Assembly: GCF_025962655.1 (NCBI RefSeq)
Contig: NZ_JAGFPE010000003.1
Location: 527,815-591,814, forward strand
DNA from: Candidatus Symbiopectobacterium sp. NZEC151
Lineage (GTDB): Bacteria > Pseudomonadota > Gammaproteobacteria > Enterobacterales > Enterobacteriaceae
DNA length: 64,000 nucleotides
Reading direction: 5' to 3'
Positions 10,141-23,070 of this stretch are shown piece by piece. Numbering within the stretch: position 1 is the stretch's first letter; every line of letters begins with the position of its first letter. A program made the translations under genes and the position numbers. Below the pieces are notes generated by a model. The model searched no databases. It saw only the letters and a list, made by a program, of their open reading frames with translations, and was not told the DNA's origin.

Positions 10141-11586
10141 TTACGCCGTACCGCCCACCGTCATGCTGTCCAGTTTCAGCGTCGGTTGCCCAACGCCCAC
10201 GGGCAGGCTTTGGCCCTCTTTACCGCACACGCCAACGCCTTTATCCAATGCCAAATCGTTACCCACCATGGATATCTGCTGCATGGCTTCGATACCGGAA
10301 CCGATCAGGGTTGCCCCTTTAACCGGCGTCGTGACTTTGCCGTTTTCAATCAGATAGGCCTCGGAGGTTGAGAATACAAACTTGCCAGAGGTGATATCCA
10401 CCTGACCGCCGCCAAAGTTAGGCGCGTATAAGCCGTATTCTACGCTGGCGATAATCTCTTCCGGCGTCGATTTACCTGCCAACATGTAGGTGTTGGTCAT
10501 GCGCGGCATCGGCAAATGGGCATAAGACTCACGGCGACCATTGCCGGTCGGTGCTACGCCCATCAAACGTGCGTTGAGTTTGTCCTGCATATAGCCTTTC
10601 AGCACGCCGTTCTCAATCAGCACGTTGTACTGCCCGGCAACGCCTTCGTCATCCATCGCCAGCGAACCGCGACGTCCTTCCAGCGTACCGTCATCCACCA
10701 CGGTACAGAGTTCAGAGGCCACCAACTTGCCCATCTGCCCGCTGAACACCGACGTGCCGCGGCGGTTAAAGTCCCCTTCCAACCCGTGCCCGACGGCTTC
10801 ATGCAGCAGCACGCCCGGCCAGCCTGCGCCCAGCACCACCGGCATAGTGCCCGCAGGCGCAGCAACGGCGGACAGGTTGACCAGCGCCATACGTACCGCT
10901 TCTTTCGCCCAGGCTTCCACCCGAGCTTCACCGTCCACCACTTGCCAGAAGTAGTCGTAACCTACGCGCGCACCGCCGCCGCTGGCACCACGTTCACGTT
11001 TGCCGTCCTGCTCGACCAGCACGCTGATCGATAAACGCACCAGAGGGCGCACATCGGCCGCCAGCGTGCCATCGGTTGCCGCCACCAGCACGTGTTCGTA
11101 GACGCCGGTCAGGCTGACGCTCACTTCCTGCACGCGGGTGTCAGCCGCGCGCGCCACGCTGTCTGCGCGTTGCAGCAGGGCCAGTTTATCTTCACGGCTC
11201 AGGCTGTCCAGCGGGTTGAGCTGCGGATACAGCGCACGATGAACGTTTTCCCCCAGCGTGTGAACGCGGCCATTGCCCTGCTCGCGCACGATGCTGCGCG
11301 CCGCCTGGGCGCTTTGGTGCAGCGCATTGAGCGTGATCTGGTCCGCATAGGCAAACCCGGTTTTTTCCCCGCTTACCGCACGAATACCGACCCCTTGATC
11401 GATATTGTAAGAGCCATCTTTAATGATGCGGTCTTCCAGCACCCAGGATTCATGGTAACTGGATTGAAAATAGAGATCGGCATAATCCAGGCGACGTTCA
11501 TTCAATACCTCTAACACCGAGAACAGGTCTTGCTGGCTCAAGTTGTTAGCAGTGAGTAACTGTTCACTGACAAACGAAAGACTCAT
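10141..11586 (-). CDS. tldD: TldD, zinc metalloprotease subunit
   Basis: Catalytic subunit of the TldD/TldE protease, 481 residues as in E. coli. The zinc-binding [12 protein letters not shown] sequence (HExxxH) is near residue 262, and the conserved [20 protein letters not shown] block near residue 395 contains the third ligand region. Works with PmbA (2565-3905) on unfolded or microcin-type peptides in the cytoplasm. First gene after yhdP on the minus strand, with about 70 bases between them, in the same order as E. coli. Confidence 0.96.
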   Translation of the reverse strand: MSLSFVSEQLLTANNLSQQDLFSVLEVLNERRLDYADLYFQSSYHESWVLEDRIIKDGSYNIDQGVGIRAVSGEKTGFAYADQITLNALHQSAQAARSIVREQGNGRVHTLGENVHRALYPQLNPLDSLSREDKLALLQRADSVARAADTRVQEVSVSLTGVYEHVLVAATDGTLAADVRPLVRLSISVLVEQDGKRERGASGGGARVGYDYFWQVVDGEARVEAWAKEAVRMALVNLSAVAAPAGTMPVVLGAGWPGVLLHEAVGHGLEGDFNRRGTSVFSGQMGKLVASELCTVVDDGTLEGRRGSLAMDDEGVAGQYNVLIENGVLKGYMQDKLNARLMGVAPTGNGRRESYAHLPMPRMTNTYMLAGKSTPEEIIASVEYGLYAPNFGGGQVDITSGKFVFSTSEAYLIENGKVTTPVKGATLIGSGIEAMQQISMVGNDLALDKGVGVCGKEGQSLPVGVGQPTLKLDSMTVGGTA

Positions 11587-11654
11587 ATTTTTTCCACTTT
11601 AGTTCACATGAAACCGATGAATAAACGGCACGGAGCCATCACTATACAGGCGGA

Positions 11655-14600
11655 TTAACGCCGTTCCTGCGCCGCACTTTTTTGCGGCTCACGCAGGACT
11701 TCCTTAATCGTAGGCTGATCCAGGCTGCCATGAATCTGGTAGCGAATCAGCGAGATTTTGTTCCAGAGCGGTGCCAGCACCTTGCTGGCCGCAAACACCG
11801 CAGCACCGATCACCGGGTTGACCACAAAGGCGGTCGCCACTCCCACCGTGGCTGATATTTCCGGCGCAATCACCGCTTCCATGGCAATTTGGCGGTTAGC
11901 CAGATCGACACTGCCCTTCATGGCGATATCGGCTTCCAGTCCGTCCACCAGCAGATCGTCGGTGTGCAACACGCCGTCTTTAATCCAGGCCGTGCTGCGG
12001 ATGGAATCAAAATAGAAGCCTTTGCCGAAGGTATCGCTAAAATCAAACTGCAATTTACGCAACAGCGCATCAAAGCTCACCAGCCTCAGTAAGCGTCCCG
12101 CCTGGCCAGTGCCCGCATTGACGATGTCGCCCTTGCCAATACGCGTGTGCAGAATACCGCTCAGACTCGCCAGATGCGGTGCCCACGGCGAACCGCGCCA
12201 ATAGAGATCATAGTCAACATCAAAGGTTGCTGCGCGCAGCGGCGTATCAATACCAAACCAGTCGGCATTTTGCTCCAGCGTGCCGCCCGTCAGACGCCCT
12301 TTGAGTGCGGTGCGAACCCCCTCTGCATTCTCCTGCCAACTGCCGCTGGCGGTCAGCTTGGCTTTGCCGGTATCGATCACACCCTCACTGAGCGTCAGCT
12401 TATCTTTTTCTGGTTGCAGCGTCGCCGTGATTTGACCCAGATTCTGCCCGGCAATCCAGCATTCCCGGCAGGCAAGCTGCAACGCGGGCCAATCTTCAAA
12501 GCGGATGCTGGGGTCATTAAGCGGTGATTTCTTCTCCGCCAGCGCCACGGGGTTGGTCGCTTCATCCCCTTTCCACTGCGGGTTGTAATAGAGATAGCGA
12601 ATATCAGCGCGCCACATGCCGCTTTGTGGAACCGTCAAGTTAGCATCAATCTCACGCCCGGTAGTGTGAATTTCACTGCCCTGCGGCGTATTGCGGCTAT
12701 TGAGTACCACATCATGCCACTGCTGACCGAGCAGTTGCAGCGCAGGCGTACGCAGCGTCACGCTTTCCGGCACATGGAGGTTGCTTTGTGCCCCTTTGCG
12801 CAAGGCGGTATCGCCACGCAGGGCAGGCAGTAATGCCAACCAGCGCTCGGCGTCCAGCGCGGGCAGCGCCAACACCAGTTCAGACTGTTCCGGCAGCGCG
12901 GGCAGCGTTTGGGCACCTTGTTGCCACACCGCACGCGCGAGCGTTAGCGCATCACCGTGCAGCAGCCACTGGCTGTTAAACTGTGCGGATTTTCCCAGGT
13001 TCCCCGACAGCGCAAACCCCTTGAGATCCCCTTTAACGGCGATCTTGAGCGGCACCGCCGTCCCCTGCGCCTTGTTAAAGGGCTCAGGTAAGCGAGTACT
13101 TACATTTTTCAGGTCAGCATCGACGCTGACCTCATAGGTCTCAACGCCTTTATAAGGCAGATTCACCGTCACATTGCTACGCCAGGCGGCAGTTCCCGAC
13201 AGTGCGGTTTGCAATGACTTTGGCAGACCAGGGAACTGCGCGGGTGCCCATTCCCCGTTCAGTCCCACCTTCACCAGAAAGGCCTTTTCCTGCTCTTCGG
13301 TGTTGAAACTGAACGTGACGGGCTGCCCTAACCAGTTAGCCGCAATATCATCGCTGTTCAGGGTGCCATTGCGATAATGGAAGCGCCCGTTGAGCTGTTT
13401 CAGCGTGCTGTTCAGCGGTTTGATATACAGGCTATTGTTACTGAGTTGAATGTCACCACTGGCCTCCACCGCGCCATGCGACAGGGGAATATCGAGGTGC
13501 AGCGTGCCATTGACGCTCCCGCCAATTTGCAGTTGCTTTAACGCACTCCCCACGCTGTCCTTGAGCGGCGTTTGTTCAAAATAGTGTCCGACATCGGGCC
13601 CATCCCCCTGAAGTTCGCCATCAATCAGCAACTTTTCTTTACTGTAGTCAGGGATGGCGGCAAGAATGTTTCTGCCAGCGACGTTCCCCAACTGCGTTGA
13701 CGGCGCGGACATCCACAGGCCGTTGTTGGCAAAATTGAGATCGATATCCAGCGGTGACAGCGCGGGCCAACCGGGTTCAAATTCAAAGGTGGCAGCGCGC
13801 AGCGGCACCCACACCTGAAACTGCCCTTCGTTATGCTCAAAGGGGAAATGTGACGGGTTACCGGCAAAAACCAGCGTGGCGTTATCGACCTGTCCCCCTT
13901 TTAACGCGCCGGTCAGGTACTTGACCAACTGCGCGCCCATCAGCGGTTCCGGGAAGTAACGCCAGGCTTCAGAGGCATCGGCCAACCGAATCCCGGCCAG
14001 AATATCCAGACGCGGCTCCCCGCTCACCGGATGACGATATTGAAAATCACCCTGAGCCTGTAGCGCCCGCGCCTGCACATTCAGCCCGTTACTCCATACT
14101 TCCCAGCCGTCGGCAGCATTGCTCCAGTCGACAGCGCCGGTTGCCTGCTGAATCTCAAACGGGGCACGGAACTGATTGCCGCTGGGCAGCACGCTTTTCG
14201 GCAATGCAAAGGTGACGCGCCCGCGTTCAACGCTGCCACTCAGCGTGCCGGCCAGCTTCTCGCCGCCCGGCAACCATTGCCACGCTTTCCAGCGCAGATC
14301 GCGCCATGCCGCCTGAAAACGACTTTTCTCCGGCTGTTTTAAAGGAATATCGAGGGCCAGTTGTGTCAGAAGGCCTTCCGGTTGCAGCGCCTCCCAGCGT
14401 GTTTTAAGCTCGGGCGTGACCGTGGACAGCAGCGGAAGTAAGTCGCGCAAACGCGCCAGACTGAGCTCACTGGCACGCACCCGCAGCATATCTTGCTGAT
14501 CTGTCGACGGTGCGGGTATCCAGCTCGCCGCCAGACTTCCCTTCGGCCAGGCGATGCCGTCCGTAGCCAGATTCAAGACGGGCACGGCCACCTGCCAGCC

Positions 14601-15479
14601 CTCACCTTGCCGCGTGGCGTGCAGCGCCAGCTCATCTACGTTCAGACGGTGGGTGTTGTCGCCCTCTTTCCAGGCTGCCGTGCCATGGGCCAAAAAGACA
14701 TCGCTGGCAACCAGCGCTCCGCTACGCACCTGCAACCAGGCCGCCAGATTGAAATTGGCACTCTCCAGCCCGGTATTATTTTTTAGCCACCGGCTGATCC
14801 AGGGCTTCATATCAATATTGTCAGCCTGGAGGTACACCGTGCCGTCATTCAGATGACCCTGAATAGCCTGCAAATCCATGCGCACCTGCACCACACCGTG
14901 CTGCCCATTAAAGCTCGACAGGCTGATTTGCCCTTCGGCACGGTGCCGGTTGTTGCGGTTCAACCAGGTCAATTGCGGGATGGCAAGCTCAGCACGATCG
15001 CCAGAAGGCGTGAGGAAAGAGAGGTGGCTGTCGCGCAGATCGAAGTGATCGAACTGCTGAAGGAACAGCGTACTAAGACGATCGGTTTCGATCAGGCTAC
15101 CGTCGGCCCGCTGCCCGGTCAGCGTAGCATCCAGCGTCAGGTGCATGCGGTGGAACGTCAGATCGCGAAACTGCCAGCGCGCATGCAGCAATGACTGCCA
15201 CACATCCAGCGCCAGCGTGATGCGCTCTGCCTGCCAGCGTGCAGCAGGCGACTCGCTCGTCAGGCCATCGATCGAAAGCGTTGGCCCAAAGGAGGCCCAA
15301 CTGCCAGTAAGGCGTTGCGCGTCAACCGATACGCCGGTCGTCGACGTCACCCACGCCATGATTTGCGGCCGAAAACGATCGAGCTGCGGCATCGCTAATC
15401 GTAAACCACTGACGATTAGCGCCACGACAACAACGATCGTGGCGCCCGTCATCAGCAGTAGGCCGGGCAGTCGCCTCAC
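11655..15479 (-). CDS. yhdP: YhdP, AsmA-like phospholipid transport protein
   Basis: A 1274-residue member of the AsmA-like bridge proteins that, with TamB and YdbH, move phospholipids from inner to outer membrane in E. coli. One N-terminal membrane anchor (about residues 6-28) is followed by a very long beta-rich periplasmic region, the RBG-type repeated groove, and a C-terminal DUF3971/AsmA-2 domain ending with an amphipathic hydrophobic stretch near residues 1200-1235. Length agrees with E. coli (about 1266). It lies between rng and tldD in the conserved order. Confidence 0.94.
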   Translation of the reverse strand: MRRLPGLLLMTGATIVVVVALIVSGLRLAMPQLDRFRPQIMAWVTSTTGVSVDAQRLTGSWASFGPTLSIDGLTSESPAARWQAERITLALDVWQSLLHARWQFRDLTFHRMHLTLDATLTGQRADGSLIETDRLSTLFLQQFDHFDLRDSHLSFLTPSGDRAELAIPQLTWLNRNNRHRAEGQISLSSFNGQHGVVQVRMDLQAIQGHLNDGTVYLQADNIDMKPWISRWLKNNTGLESANFNLAAWLQVRSGALVASDVFLAHGTAAWKEGDNTHRLNVDELALHATRQGEGWQVAVPVLNLATDGIAWPKGSLAASWIPAPSTDQQDMLRVRASELSLARLRDLLPLLSTVTPELKTRWEALQPEGLLTQLALDIPLKQPEKSRFQAAWRDLRWKAWQWLPGGEKLAGTLSGSVERGRVTFALPKSVLPSGNQFRAPFEIQQATGAVDWSNAADGWEVWSNGLNVQARALQAQGDFQYRHPVSGEPRLDILAGIRLADASEAWRYFPEPLMGAQLVKYLTGALKGGQVDNATLVFAGNPSHFPFEHNEGQFQVWVPLRAATFEFEPGWPALSPLDIDLNFANNGLWMSAPSTQLGNVAGRNILAAIPDYSKEKLLIDGELQGDGPDVGHYFEQTPLKDSVGSALKQLQIGGSVNGTLHLDIPLSHGAVEASGDIQLSNNSLYIKPLNSTLKQLNGRFHYRNGTLNSDDIAANWLGQPVTFSFNTEEQEKAFLVKVGLNGEWAPAQFPGLPKSLQTALSGTAAWRSNVTVNLPYKGVETYEVSVDADLKNVSTRLPEPFNKAQGTAVPLKIAVKGDLKGFALSGNLGKSAQFNSQWLLHGDALTLARAVWQQGAQTLPALPEQSELVLALPALDAERWLALLPALRGDTALRKGAQSNLHVPESVTLRTPALQLLGQQWHDVVLNSRNTPQGSEIHTTGREIDANLTVPQSGMWRADIRYLYYNPQWKGDEATNPVALAEKKSPLNDPSIRFEDWPALQLACRECWIAGQNLGQITATLQPEKDKLTLSEGVIDTGKAKLTASGSWQENAEGVRTALKGRLTGGTLEQNADWFGIDTPLRAATFDVDYDLYWRGSPWAPHLASLSGILHTRIGKGDIVNAGTGQAGRLLRLVSFDALLRKLQFDFSDTFGKGFYFDSIRSTAWIKDGVLHTDDLLVDGLEADIAMKGSVDLANRQIAMEAVIAPEISATVGVATAFVVNPVIGAAVFAASKVLAPLWNKISLIRYQIHGSLDQPTIKEVLREPQKSAAQERR

Positions 15480-15551
15480 ACTATTCTCCTTGATCTTCGT
15501 CGCAGGCGACGCGGGGAAGTCATTCTGTTTGTTTTACCATCGACATGGGGA

Positions 15552-17021
15552 TTACATCATCACCACATCAAACTGTTCCTGGCTGTACAACGGCTCAATC
15601 TGCACCTTGACCTGTTTGCCGACAAAGATTTCCACTTCCGCCAGGGCATGGGATTCTTCGCTTTTCAATACCTCAGCCACCGCAGGCGATGCGTAGACCA
15701 GGAAGCGATCGGTGTCATAGGCATGATGCACCCGCACAATTTCACGCATGATTTCGTAGCAAACGGTCTCGACGCTTTTCACTCTGCCGCGACCATGGCA
15801 CGTCGGGCATTGATGACACAGCACATGCTCAATGCTCTCACGGGTGCGTTTGCGCGTCATCTCCACTAATCCTAGTTGAGAGAAACCGTTAATACTGGTT
15901 TTAACCCGATCTTTGGCGAGCGCCTGCTCCAGAGAGTGCAGCACCCGGCGACGGTGGTCTTCATTACTCATGTCGATGAAATCGATAATGATGATACCAC
16001 CCAGGTTGCGCAGCCGCAGTTGGCGGGCGATGGCCTGCGTCGCTTCGATATTGGTGTTAAAGATGGTCTCATCCAGATTGCGGTGACCGACGAACGCCCC
16101 GGTATTGATGTCTATCGTCGTCATCGCCTCGGTCTGATCGATGATCAGATAGCCGCCGGATTTGAGTTCCACCTTTCGGTCCAGCGAGCGCTGAATTTCA
16201 TTCTCCACATCATAGAGATCGAAAATGGGCTGGCGTCCGGCGTAATGCTCCAGCTTATTGGTGGTTTCCGGAATATAGTCAGTGGTGAACTCCAGCAGCG
16301 CGTCATAGGTCAGGCGGGAGTCGATGCGGATGCGGTCCAACGCCGCACCGGCAAAATCGCGCAGAATACGCTGCGCCAACGCCACTTCACCGTACAGCTT
16401 GCATTTGGTCTGGTTACGTTTTTTACGCTCGCTGACTTTGGTCCACAGGCGTTTAAGAAACGCGGCGTCGGAAGAAAGCTCATCTTCCCCGATCCCTTCC
16501 GCCGCCGTGCGGATAATAAACCCGCCCTGCTCGTCGCAGTATTCGCTGACGATTTTCTTTAGGCGTTCGCGTTCCACTTCACTTTCAATACGCTGTGAAA
16601 CGCCAACGTGGGCCGCGCCGGGCATGAAAACCAGATAGCGCGATGGCAGCGTAATATCGGTGGTCAATCGGGCACCTTTGGTGCCGAGCGGATCTTTCAC
16701 CACCTGCACCATCAGATCCTGCCCCTGGCGCACCAGTTCAGCGATATCGCGCACGTGGAAATTTTTCTGTTCTTCTCCGGCCACGCATTCGGTGTGGGGC
16801 ATGATGTCTGACGCGTGCAAAAACGCCGCCTTATCCAGCCCGATATCCACGAAGGCGGCCTGCATGCCCGGCAACACCCGGCTGACACGACCTTTATAGA
16901 TATTGCCCACGATACCGCGTTTCGCTTCGCGCTCAATGTGGATCTCTTGCAGTATTCCGCCGTCAATGTAGGCAACGCGCGTTTCCGACGGCGTCACGTT
17001 GACCAGTAACTCAGCTGTCAT
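15552..17021 (-). CDS. rng: Ribonuclease G
   Basis: Endoribonuclease of the RNase E/G family that matures the 5' end of 16S rRNA and decays some mRNAs. The 489 residues contain an N-terminal S1 domain (about 35-130), the DNase I-like catalytic region with IIIIDFIDM near residue 345 (a catalytic aspartate), and the zinc-link motif CPTCHGRGR near residue 405. Overlaps the upstream maf gene by 11 bases, suggesting translational coupling. Confidence 0.97.
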   Translation of the reverse strand: MTAELLVNVTPSETRVAYIDGGILQEIHIEREAKRGIVGNIYKGRVSRVLPGMQAAFVDIGLDKAAFLHASDIMPHTECVAGEEQKNFHVRDIAELVRQGQDLMVQVVKDPLGTKGARLTTDITLPSRYLVFMPGAAHVGVSQRIESEVERERLKKIVSEYCDEQGGFIIRTAAEGIGEDELSSDAAFLKRLWTKVSERKKRNQTKCKLYGEVALAQRILRDFAGAALDRIRIDSRLTYDALLEFTTDYIPETTNKLEHYAGRQPIFDLYDVENEIQRSLDRKVELKSGGYLIIDQTEAMTTIDINTGAFVGHRNLDETIFNTNIEATQAIARQLRLRNLGGIIIIDFIDMSNEDHRRRVLHSLEQALAKDRVKTSINGFSQLGLVEMTRKRTRESIEHVLCHQCPTCHGRGRVKSVETVCYEIMREIVRVHHAYDTDRFLVYASPAVAEVLKSEESHALAEVEIFVGKQVKVQIEPLYSQEQFDVVMM

Positions 17022-17604
17022 TCTCTGCTCCTGCCGTTCGTAACGCTATAATCTGATTATACAATTCATGGGTTTCCACCAGCGGCAACCCGACAACCGC
17101 GTGGTAACTGCCGGCGATCGCTCTGACGAAACAGCCGCCTTTACCCTGAATGCCGTAGGCTCCCGCTTTATCCATCGGCTCACCGCTGGCAACGTAATGG
17201 GCAATATCCTGCGGCGTCAGGGCGCGAAACGTCACGTCGGTGACCACCAGCGCACTGCACTGGGTGCGGCGATCGGCCAACGTGACCGCGGTCATCACCT
17301 GATGATGTCGCCCTGAAAGCATCGATAAGATGTGTGCAGCATGGGCTTCATCGCGCGGTTTTTCCAGTACCTGCCCTTCCAGCACCACGATGGTATCTGC
17401 CCCCAACACCGGCAAATCCTGCGGTGCGGCAGCAACCCCTGCCTGCGCTTTATCCTGCGCCAGGCGGCGCACATAGACCTCTGCCGTTTCATGCGCTGCC
17501 CGCTGCTCAATAACATCAACCCGCAGCAGTTCAAAAGGGATGTCCAGCAACGTAAGCAGTTCGCGGCGGCGCGGTGAACCCGAGGCCAGATAGAGCGCAG
17601 TCAT
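17011..17604 (-). CDS. yhdE: Maf-type nucleotide pyrophosphatase YhdE
   Basis: House-cleaning nucleotide pyrophosphatase of the Maf family; E. coli YhdE acts on dTTP and UTP. The 197-residue protein begins with the family signature [11 protein letters not shown] (residues 7-17) and contains [15 protein letters not shown] and [19 protein letters not shown]. It follows mreD by about 70 bases and overlaps rng, part of the cell-shape/RNase cluster mreBCD-yhdE-rng conserved in enterobacteria. Confidence 0.95.
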   Translation of the reverse strand: MTALYLASGSPRRRELLTLLDIPFELLRVDVIEQRAAHETAEVYVRRLAQDKAQAGVAAAPQDLPVLGADTIVVLEGQVLEKPRDEAHAAHILSMLSGRHHQVMTAVTLADRRTQCSALVVTDVTFRALTPQDIAHYVASGEPMDKAGAYGIQGKGGCFVRAIAGSYHAVVGLPLVETHELYNQIIALRTAGAENDS

Positions 17605-17675
17605 ATATCCTCACTACGTAGTCACCCTACGTATTTTACTGTAGGCGCGCCGGTTAAGGACTACGCCCTTATTGA

Positions 17676-18164
17676 TTATTGTACTGTGAACTGACGGCGA
17701 ATTTTGCGCATCAACAGGAATAGCCAGGGCCACAACACGCCATCGACCACACAGTTCCACAAATTTTCCGGCCGGAATGACACATTGCTTACCAAGAATT
17801 CCGCCCAGAAGACAATCAGATCCATCACCAGCGAAAGCACCATGACAATCAGAGCTTGTTGCCAGAGCGCCATATTGCGGAACAGTTGAAATTTGAACGC
17901 CACCAGATAGGCAACAATGCTGAGCGCCAGCGCACGCACGCCAAGCGTGGACCCTAAAATAAGATCCATCACCATTCCCAGCACAAAACCGGTGCCGACG
18001 TTAACCCGATGGGGTAGCGCCATCACCCAATAGATCAGAAACAGTGAGAGCCACGAGGGCCGGAAGTGATAGAACTGATCCGGCCACGGCATGATTTGCA
18101 GCACCATGGCAATCAGGAACGATAACCAGATGATCCAGTTGCCGTGACGGCGATAGCGGTTCAT
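17676..18164 (-). CDS. mreD: MreD, rod-shape determining membrane protein
   Basis: Inner-membrane protein of the elongasome, 162 residues with about five to six hydrophobic helices beginning at residue 10. [20 protein letters not shown] and the [19 protein letters not shown] segment are typical of enterobacterial MreD. Its start overlaps the mreC stop by four bases, as expected for the mreBCD operon. Confidence 0.95.
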   Translation of the reverse strand: MNRYRRHGNWIIWLSFLIAMVLQIMPWPDQFYHFRPSWLSLFLIYWVMALPHRVNVGTGFVLGMVMDLILGSTLGVRALALSIVAYLVAFKFQLFRNMALWQQALIVMVLSLVMDLIVFWAEFLVSNVSFRPENLWNCVVDGVLWPWLFLLMRKIRRQFTVQ

Positions 18165-19237
18165 TGGCGTCCTCCCTGTGCTGGCGTAGCAGCAGGTGGC
18201 GTATTACGTTGAGGTTGCTGACCTTGAGACGAGCTGCGCGCAGGGGCACTCTTCGGTTGTGCATTGCCCTGCGACGGCGCGGCGGGTGCCGCAGCGGCAG
18301 GCGGTGCGGGCGGGCCCATTTCATCAGGAGACGGCAGTACCTGCGGCATCATCTGCATCAAACGTTCATTGGCGACGCGGTGCACTTCTTGCGGCGGCAA
18401 CCCTTTGCCCGACACGTCGTCGACACCCCACAACAGCAGCAGATAGCGTAAACGTTGCAGGCCGGCGGTGGGATGCGCCTTGATAACGGTGTAGGCGCGT
18501 TGCGTATCCACCTTCACTTCGGAGACGACGCCCACCGGATACCCTTCAGGGAAACGACCGCCCAGCCCGGAGGTCACCAGCACATCGCCGACGCGAACAT
18601 CGGTGTTGTTGGGCAAATGCTCCAGTTGCAGATCGTCAGTGCAGCCATTACCGGCGGCAATCACGCGGATATCATTGCGCAGCACCTGAATCGGCAGCGC
18701 ATGGGAAACATCGCAGATCAGCAGCACACGGCTGGTCAACTGACCGACCGCGACAACCTGCCCGACCACCCCTTTATCGCTGATAACCGGTTGCCCTTCG
18801 TAGACCCCGTGCGCCGCCCCTTTATCGATAACCACCTGATCGCTATAAGGGTCGGTGCCTGCGGAAATCACCTGGGTCACCATCTTCTGCTCATCCTGAC
18901 GCAGCGGTGACCCCAACAGTTCGCGCAGACGCGCATTTTCCTGTTTTAGTTGGCCGAGCAGCAGCAGATCGCTGTTGCGCAGTTGCAGTTCCTGGCGTAA
19001 CGCACGGTTTTCCAGCGCTAGCTGATTTTTGGTCGCCAGCGATTCAGAGACATTATCCAATACTTCACGCGGCCCGTTGGCGAGAAAATAGAACGGGCTG
19101 ACCGCCGTATCCATATAGGTACGGATCTTGAGAAACGTCCCCAAGCGGCTATCGGCGATAATGATCGCCATCGCCGTGAAGACGGCAAGAAAAAGTCGCA
19201 ATTGCAGGGAAGGTCCCCTGCTAAAAATCGGCTTCAT
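18161..19237 (-). CDS. mreC: MreC, rod-shape determining periplasmic protein
   Basis: Bitopic elongasome protein with a short cytoplasmic N-terminus, one membrane helix (about residues 11-30), a coiled coil (65-110) and two beta domains. [18 protein letters not shown] at the start and the [15 protein letters not shown] strand pattern are family hallmarks. The C-terminal 60 residues are low-complexity, rich in proline, alanine and glutamine. The gap of about 250 bases from mreB contains no gene. Confidence 0.95.
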   Translation of the reverse strand: MKPIFSRGPSLQLRLFLAVFTAMAIIIADSRLGTFLKIRTYMDTAVSPFYFLANGPREVLDNVSESLATKNQLALENRALRQELQLRNSDLLLLGQLKQENARLRELLGSPLRQDEQKMVTQVISAGTDPYSDQVVIDKGAAHGVYEGQPVISDKGVVGQVVAVGQLTSRVLLICDVSHALPIQVLRNDIRVIAAGNGCTDDLQLEHLPNNTDVRVGDVLVTSGLGGRFPEGYPVGVVSEVKVDTQRAYTVIKAHPTAGLQRLRYLLLLWGVDDVSGKGLPPQEVHRVANERLMQMMPQVLPSPDEMGPPAPPAAAAPAAPSQGNAQPKSAPARSSSQGQQPQRNTPPAATPAQGGRQ

Positions 19238-19488
19238 AAAGGTTGCGTATTCCTCAACGCGAATAAAGAACGCCCGACACGCTCGACACTAAAGAGACCA
19301 TTCATATTATTCACCGCCGTCATGCCCGCAGAAACGCAGGGGCAGAGGGGCGTCGGGCGTAGGGAATTACGCTAATGGCGATACCCGTGAAAATGGCTCG
19401 CCACAGAATAAAAAAAGAGGGGCTACCCTACGGGATGAAAAACAACGCTGTTTCCCCATACGGTTCCCCTTCCTTTTATTCGGCACTC

Positions 19489-20721
<1,233 letters not shown>

Positions 20722-20849
20722 TCACGCAGCCGGATGGCGTTAACACAGGACACAAAATCTAACATTTTATCGGCCAGTCCATGCAATATGCAGACACTAA
20801 CCGATTTATAAACCACGCATTCTACGTCAATTTACCTGCGACATTCATC

Positions 20850-22784
20850 CTAAACACGACGCCGGGGTGAATATTTTTTCAACTCATCGCTGACGGGGAT
20901 AGACGCCGCGAAAAAATCGCCCTGACCACCGTAAACACCGCGACTCGAAAGTGTATTCCACTCTTCCTGGGTTCTGACGCCCGCGGCAAATACGCTGGCG
21001 GAGGTTCCCTTGCAGGCTTCAATCAGGCTTTGAACAAAAAGCTGATTTTCCGTTCTGCGTTCAAAACGCCGCACCAGACCCGGATGCAACTTGATGATTT
21101 CTACCTGCAACGTTCTGATATAGGTGGTACTGACCAAGGTCAGCCCGGCTTGCGTCACCGCCAGCCGACACCCCAATCCCACCAGCGTATTCAGAATCGG
21201 ACGCAGACGCTCGATATACTGACACACATCTGACTCAGCAAGTTCAAACAATATACGTTGACGCTGCTGTTTCGGACATTGCAATAGCACTTCTTGTAGC
21301 CAACGCCAGAAAGGACGCTGCAACAGCGAATCCACATTGACGGGCATCGCCAGGGTCTCTTGCGGCCACGAGGCTGACAGCGCGATGATTTGCGCCACCA
21401 GCAACCGGTCATAATTGGGCGTCAGCCCCAATTGCTGCACCAGCGGCATATATTCAGCGGCCAACAGTACCTGATCGCCATCGGTAATACGCGGCATGAT
21501 TTCCCGATGATGCACTACGCCATCGCGCGTCACCGCCGGTTTTTGGTACAGATGCGGGCCCCCTTTTGCCAGCGTCTGTTCCAGCAATGTGCGCCATTTC
21601 ACGCTACCGCGCCCCTTGTCAGGCACCTGCCGGTCAAATACGCACCAGCCGTTGCCGCCCTGCAATACCGCATTGCGCGTGGCATCTTCCACGCTTTCCA
21701 TCACCTGTTCAGAACTCTGCCCGCTGGCATAGGCGCAAATGCCGATATGCAGCACATCCTCGCGATCGATAAGCGGCGTGATCGGCAGAATATCCAGCGC
21801 TTTGACTAACTGCGCCGCAATAATATCCGCTTCTTTCAGCGAACGGTGTGGCAGCAGCACGGCAAAATCGCTGTTGAAATAGCGCGCCAGCAGCGCGGAG
21901 GGGTAACGCATGACAAAGGTCGAGAGCATATTGACCAGCGTATTGCGGTACTCGCGCAGTTCATTGGCGTAACGGTGCGTTTCCTGCAAGGTATCGAAAT
22001 CCGGCAGGCGAATCATCATTACCACACCGTGGGTGCCGACATTTTCCGCGTCTTCCAACTGTGTGGTGAGTTGGTTATCAAAAAACAGGCGATTGCTTAA
22101 TCCGGTTTCCGCATCCTGGGCGGCAAACGCGCGAATCAGCGTATCCAGTCGACTGCGCTCTTCGCGAGCGTCGGCGAGATCCGACAGCAACTGATCGAAC
22201 GCACCGCTGGCGCTATCGGGCCATTCGTGCACCGAACCCCGCGCCACCGACTCGCGTTCACCGCGCAAAATGCGGTTGGCACGCGTCTCGAGCTGTTCGT
22301 GTCCTGCCACCTTGCGGCGAAAACGCCGCACGGCATACACCAGCAGCGCGGGCATGCACGCCATCGCCACCACCATGGCGATGGTGGAGAAAATCCAGCG
22401 CGGCGAACCGAAAAAGGGATCAAGATAGGTGAGATTGACGCGGAAATCGGCGTTTTGCATCAGTGGCAGTTGCATCACGTGGTGCACATAATCACCCTCT
22501 GCGCTCATCAGCTCCGGCAGTCGCAGCGAATATTGCAGGTTTTGATCGAGATCGCGGATCTCCAGCAGCACAACCCCCGCCGCCTTCATCATTGAGGGCA
22601 GCCAAAAGCGTAACCGTTCAGGAGGTTGCACCAACAGCGCCTGATCGATACTGGTCGCAATAGCGTGAAGCTGGTTGTCAACCTGCTGTAGATTATCGTC
22701 AACAATGGTGACTAACCCTATGATAAAAAGCAGGGATATGACGACGACCAGTACCATCGTCATCAATGAAGAAAATTTCGTCAT
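20850..22784 (-). CDS. csrD: CsrD, regulator of CsrB/CsrC decay
   Basis: Membrane-bound degenerate GGDEF/EAL protein that targets the regulatory RNAs CsrB and CsrC for RNase E cleavage. Two N-terminal hydrophobic segments (about residues 8-30 and 130-155) flank a sensory stretch, followed by a HAMP-like segment, a degenerate GGDEF domain (LLPHRS in place of GGDEF) and a degenerate EAL domain (FELAES). Both motifs are catalytically inactive, as in E. coli. The ATG at 22784 gives the 644-residue family length; a start at 22877 would add 31 unlikely residues. Upstream of mreB and in the same direction. Confidence 0.93.
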   Translation of the reverse strand: MTKFSSLMTMVLVVVISLLFIIGLVTIVDDNLQQVDNQLHAIATSIDQALLVQPPERLRFWLPSMMKAAGVVLLEIRDLDQNLQYSLRLPELMSAEGDYVHHVMQLPLMQNADFRVNLTYLDPFFGSPRWIFSTIAMVVAMACMPALLVYAVRRFRRKVAGHEQLETRANRILRGERESVARGSVHEWPDSASGAFDQLLSDLADAREERSRLDTLIRAFAAQDAETGLSNRLFFDNQLTTQLEDAENVGTHGVVMMIRLPDFDTLQETHRYANELREYRNTLVNMLSTFVMRYPSALLARYFNSDFAVLLPHRSLKEADIIAAQLVKALDILPITPLIDREDVLHIGICAYASGQSSEQVMESVEDATRNAVLQGGNGWCVFDRQVPDKGRGSVKWRTLLEQTLAKGGPHLYQKPAVTRDGVVHHREIMPRITDGDQVLLAAEYMPLVQQLGLTPNYDRLLVAQIIALSASWPQETLAMPVNVDSLLQRPFWRWLQEVLLQCPKQQRQRILFELAESDVCQYIERLRPILNTLVGLGCRLAVTQAGLTLVSTTYIRTLQVEIIKLHPGLVRRFERRTENQLFVQSLIEACKGTSASVFAAGVRTQEEWNTLSSRGVYGGQGDFFAASIPVSDELKKYSPRRRV

Positions 22785-23070
22785 TCGCCCATCCCTGCAT
22801 CCTCTCGCCGCACGGGTGATATCCCCCGCGCCGTTTTCACCGCTAGCACCAATACTACCTGTTACAAATATAGACACTAAAGGATTTTCCCTGACTTTTC
22901 CTCTCCGGTCACAATCCCATCGCGATCGTGGCGTGTTCGCAACCGATATCCGCCGTCAGGCTCCCCTTTAGGCTTACCGTGCAACACTCTGCAATGAACT
23001 CTTTTTTGCTCAGGCCGTCTTATCTTCCATACTTATAGCATTCAGCCGTTGTAACCCGTGGAGCATCATC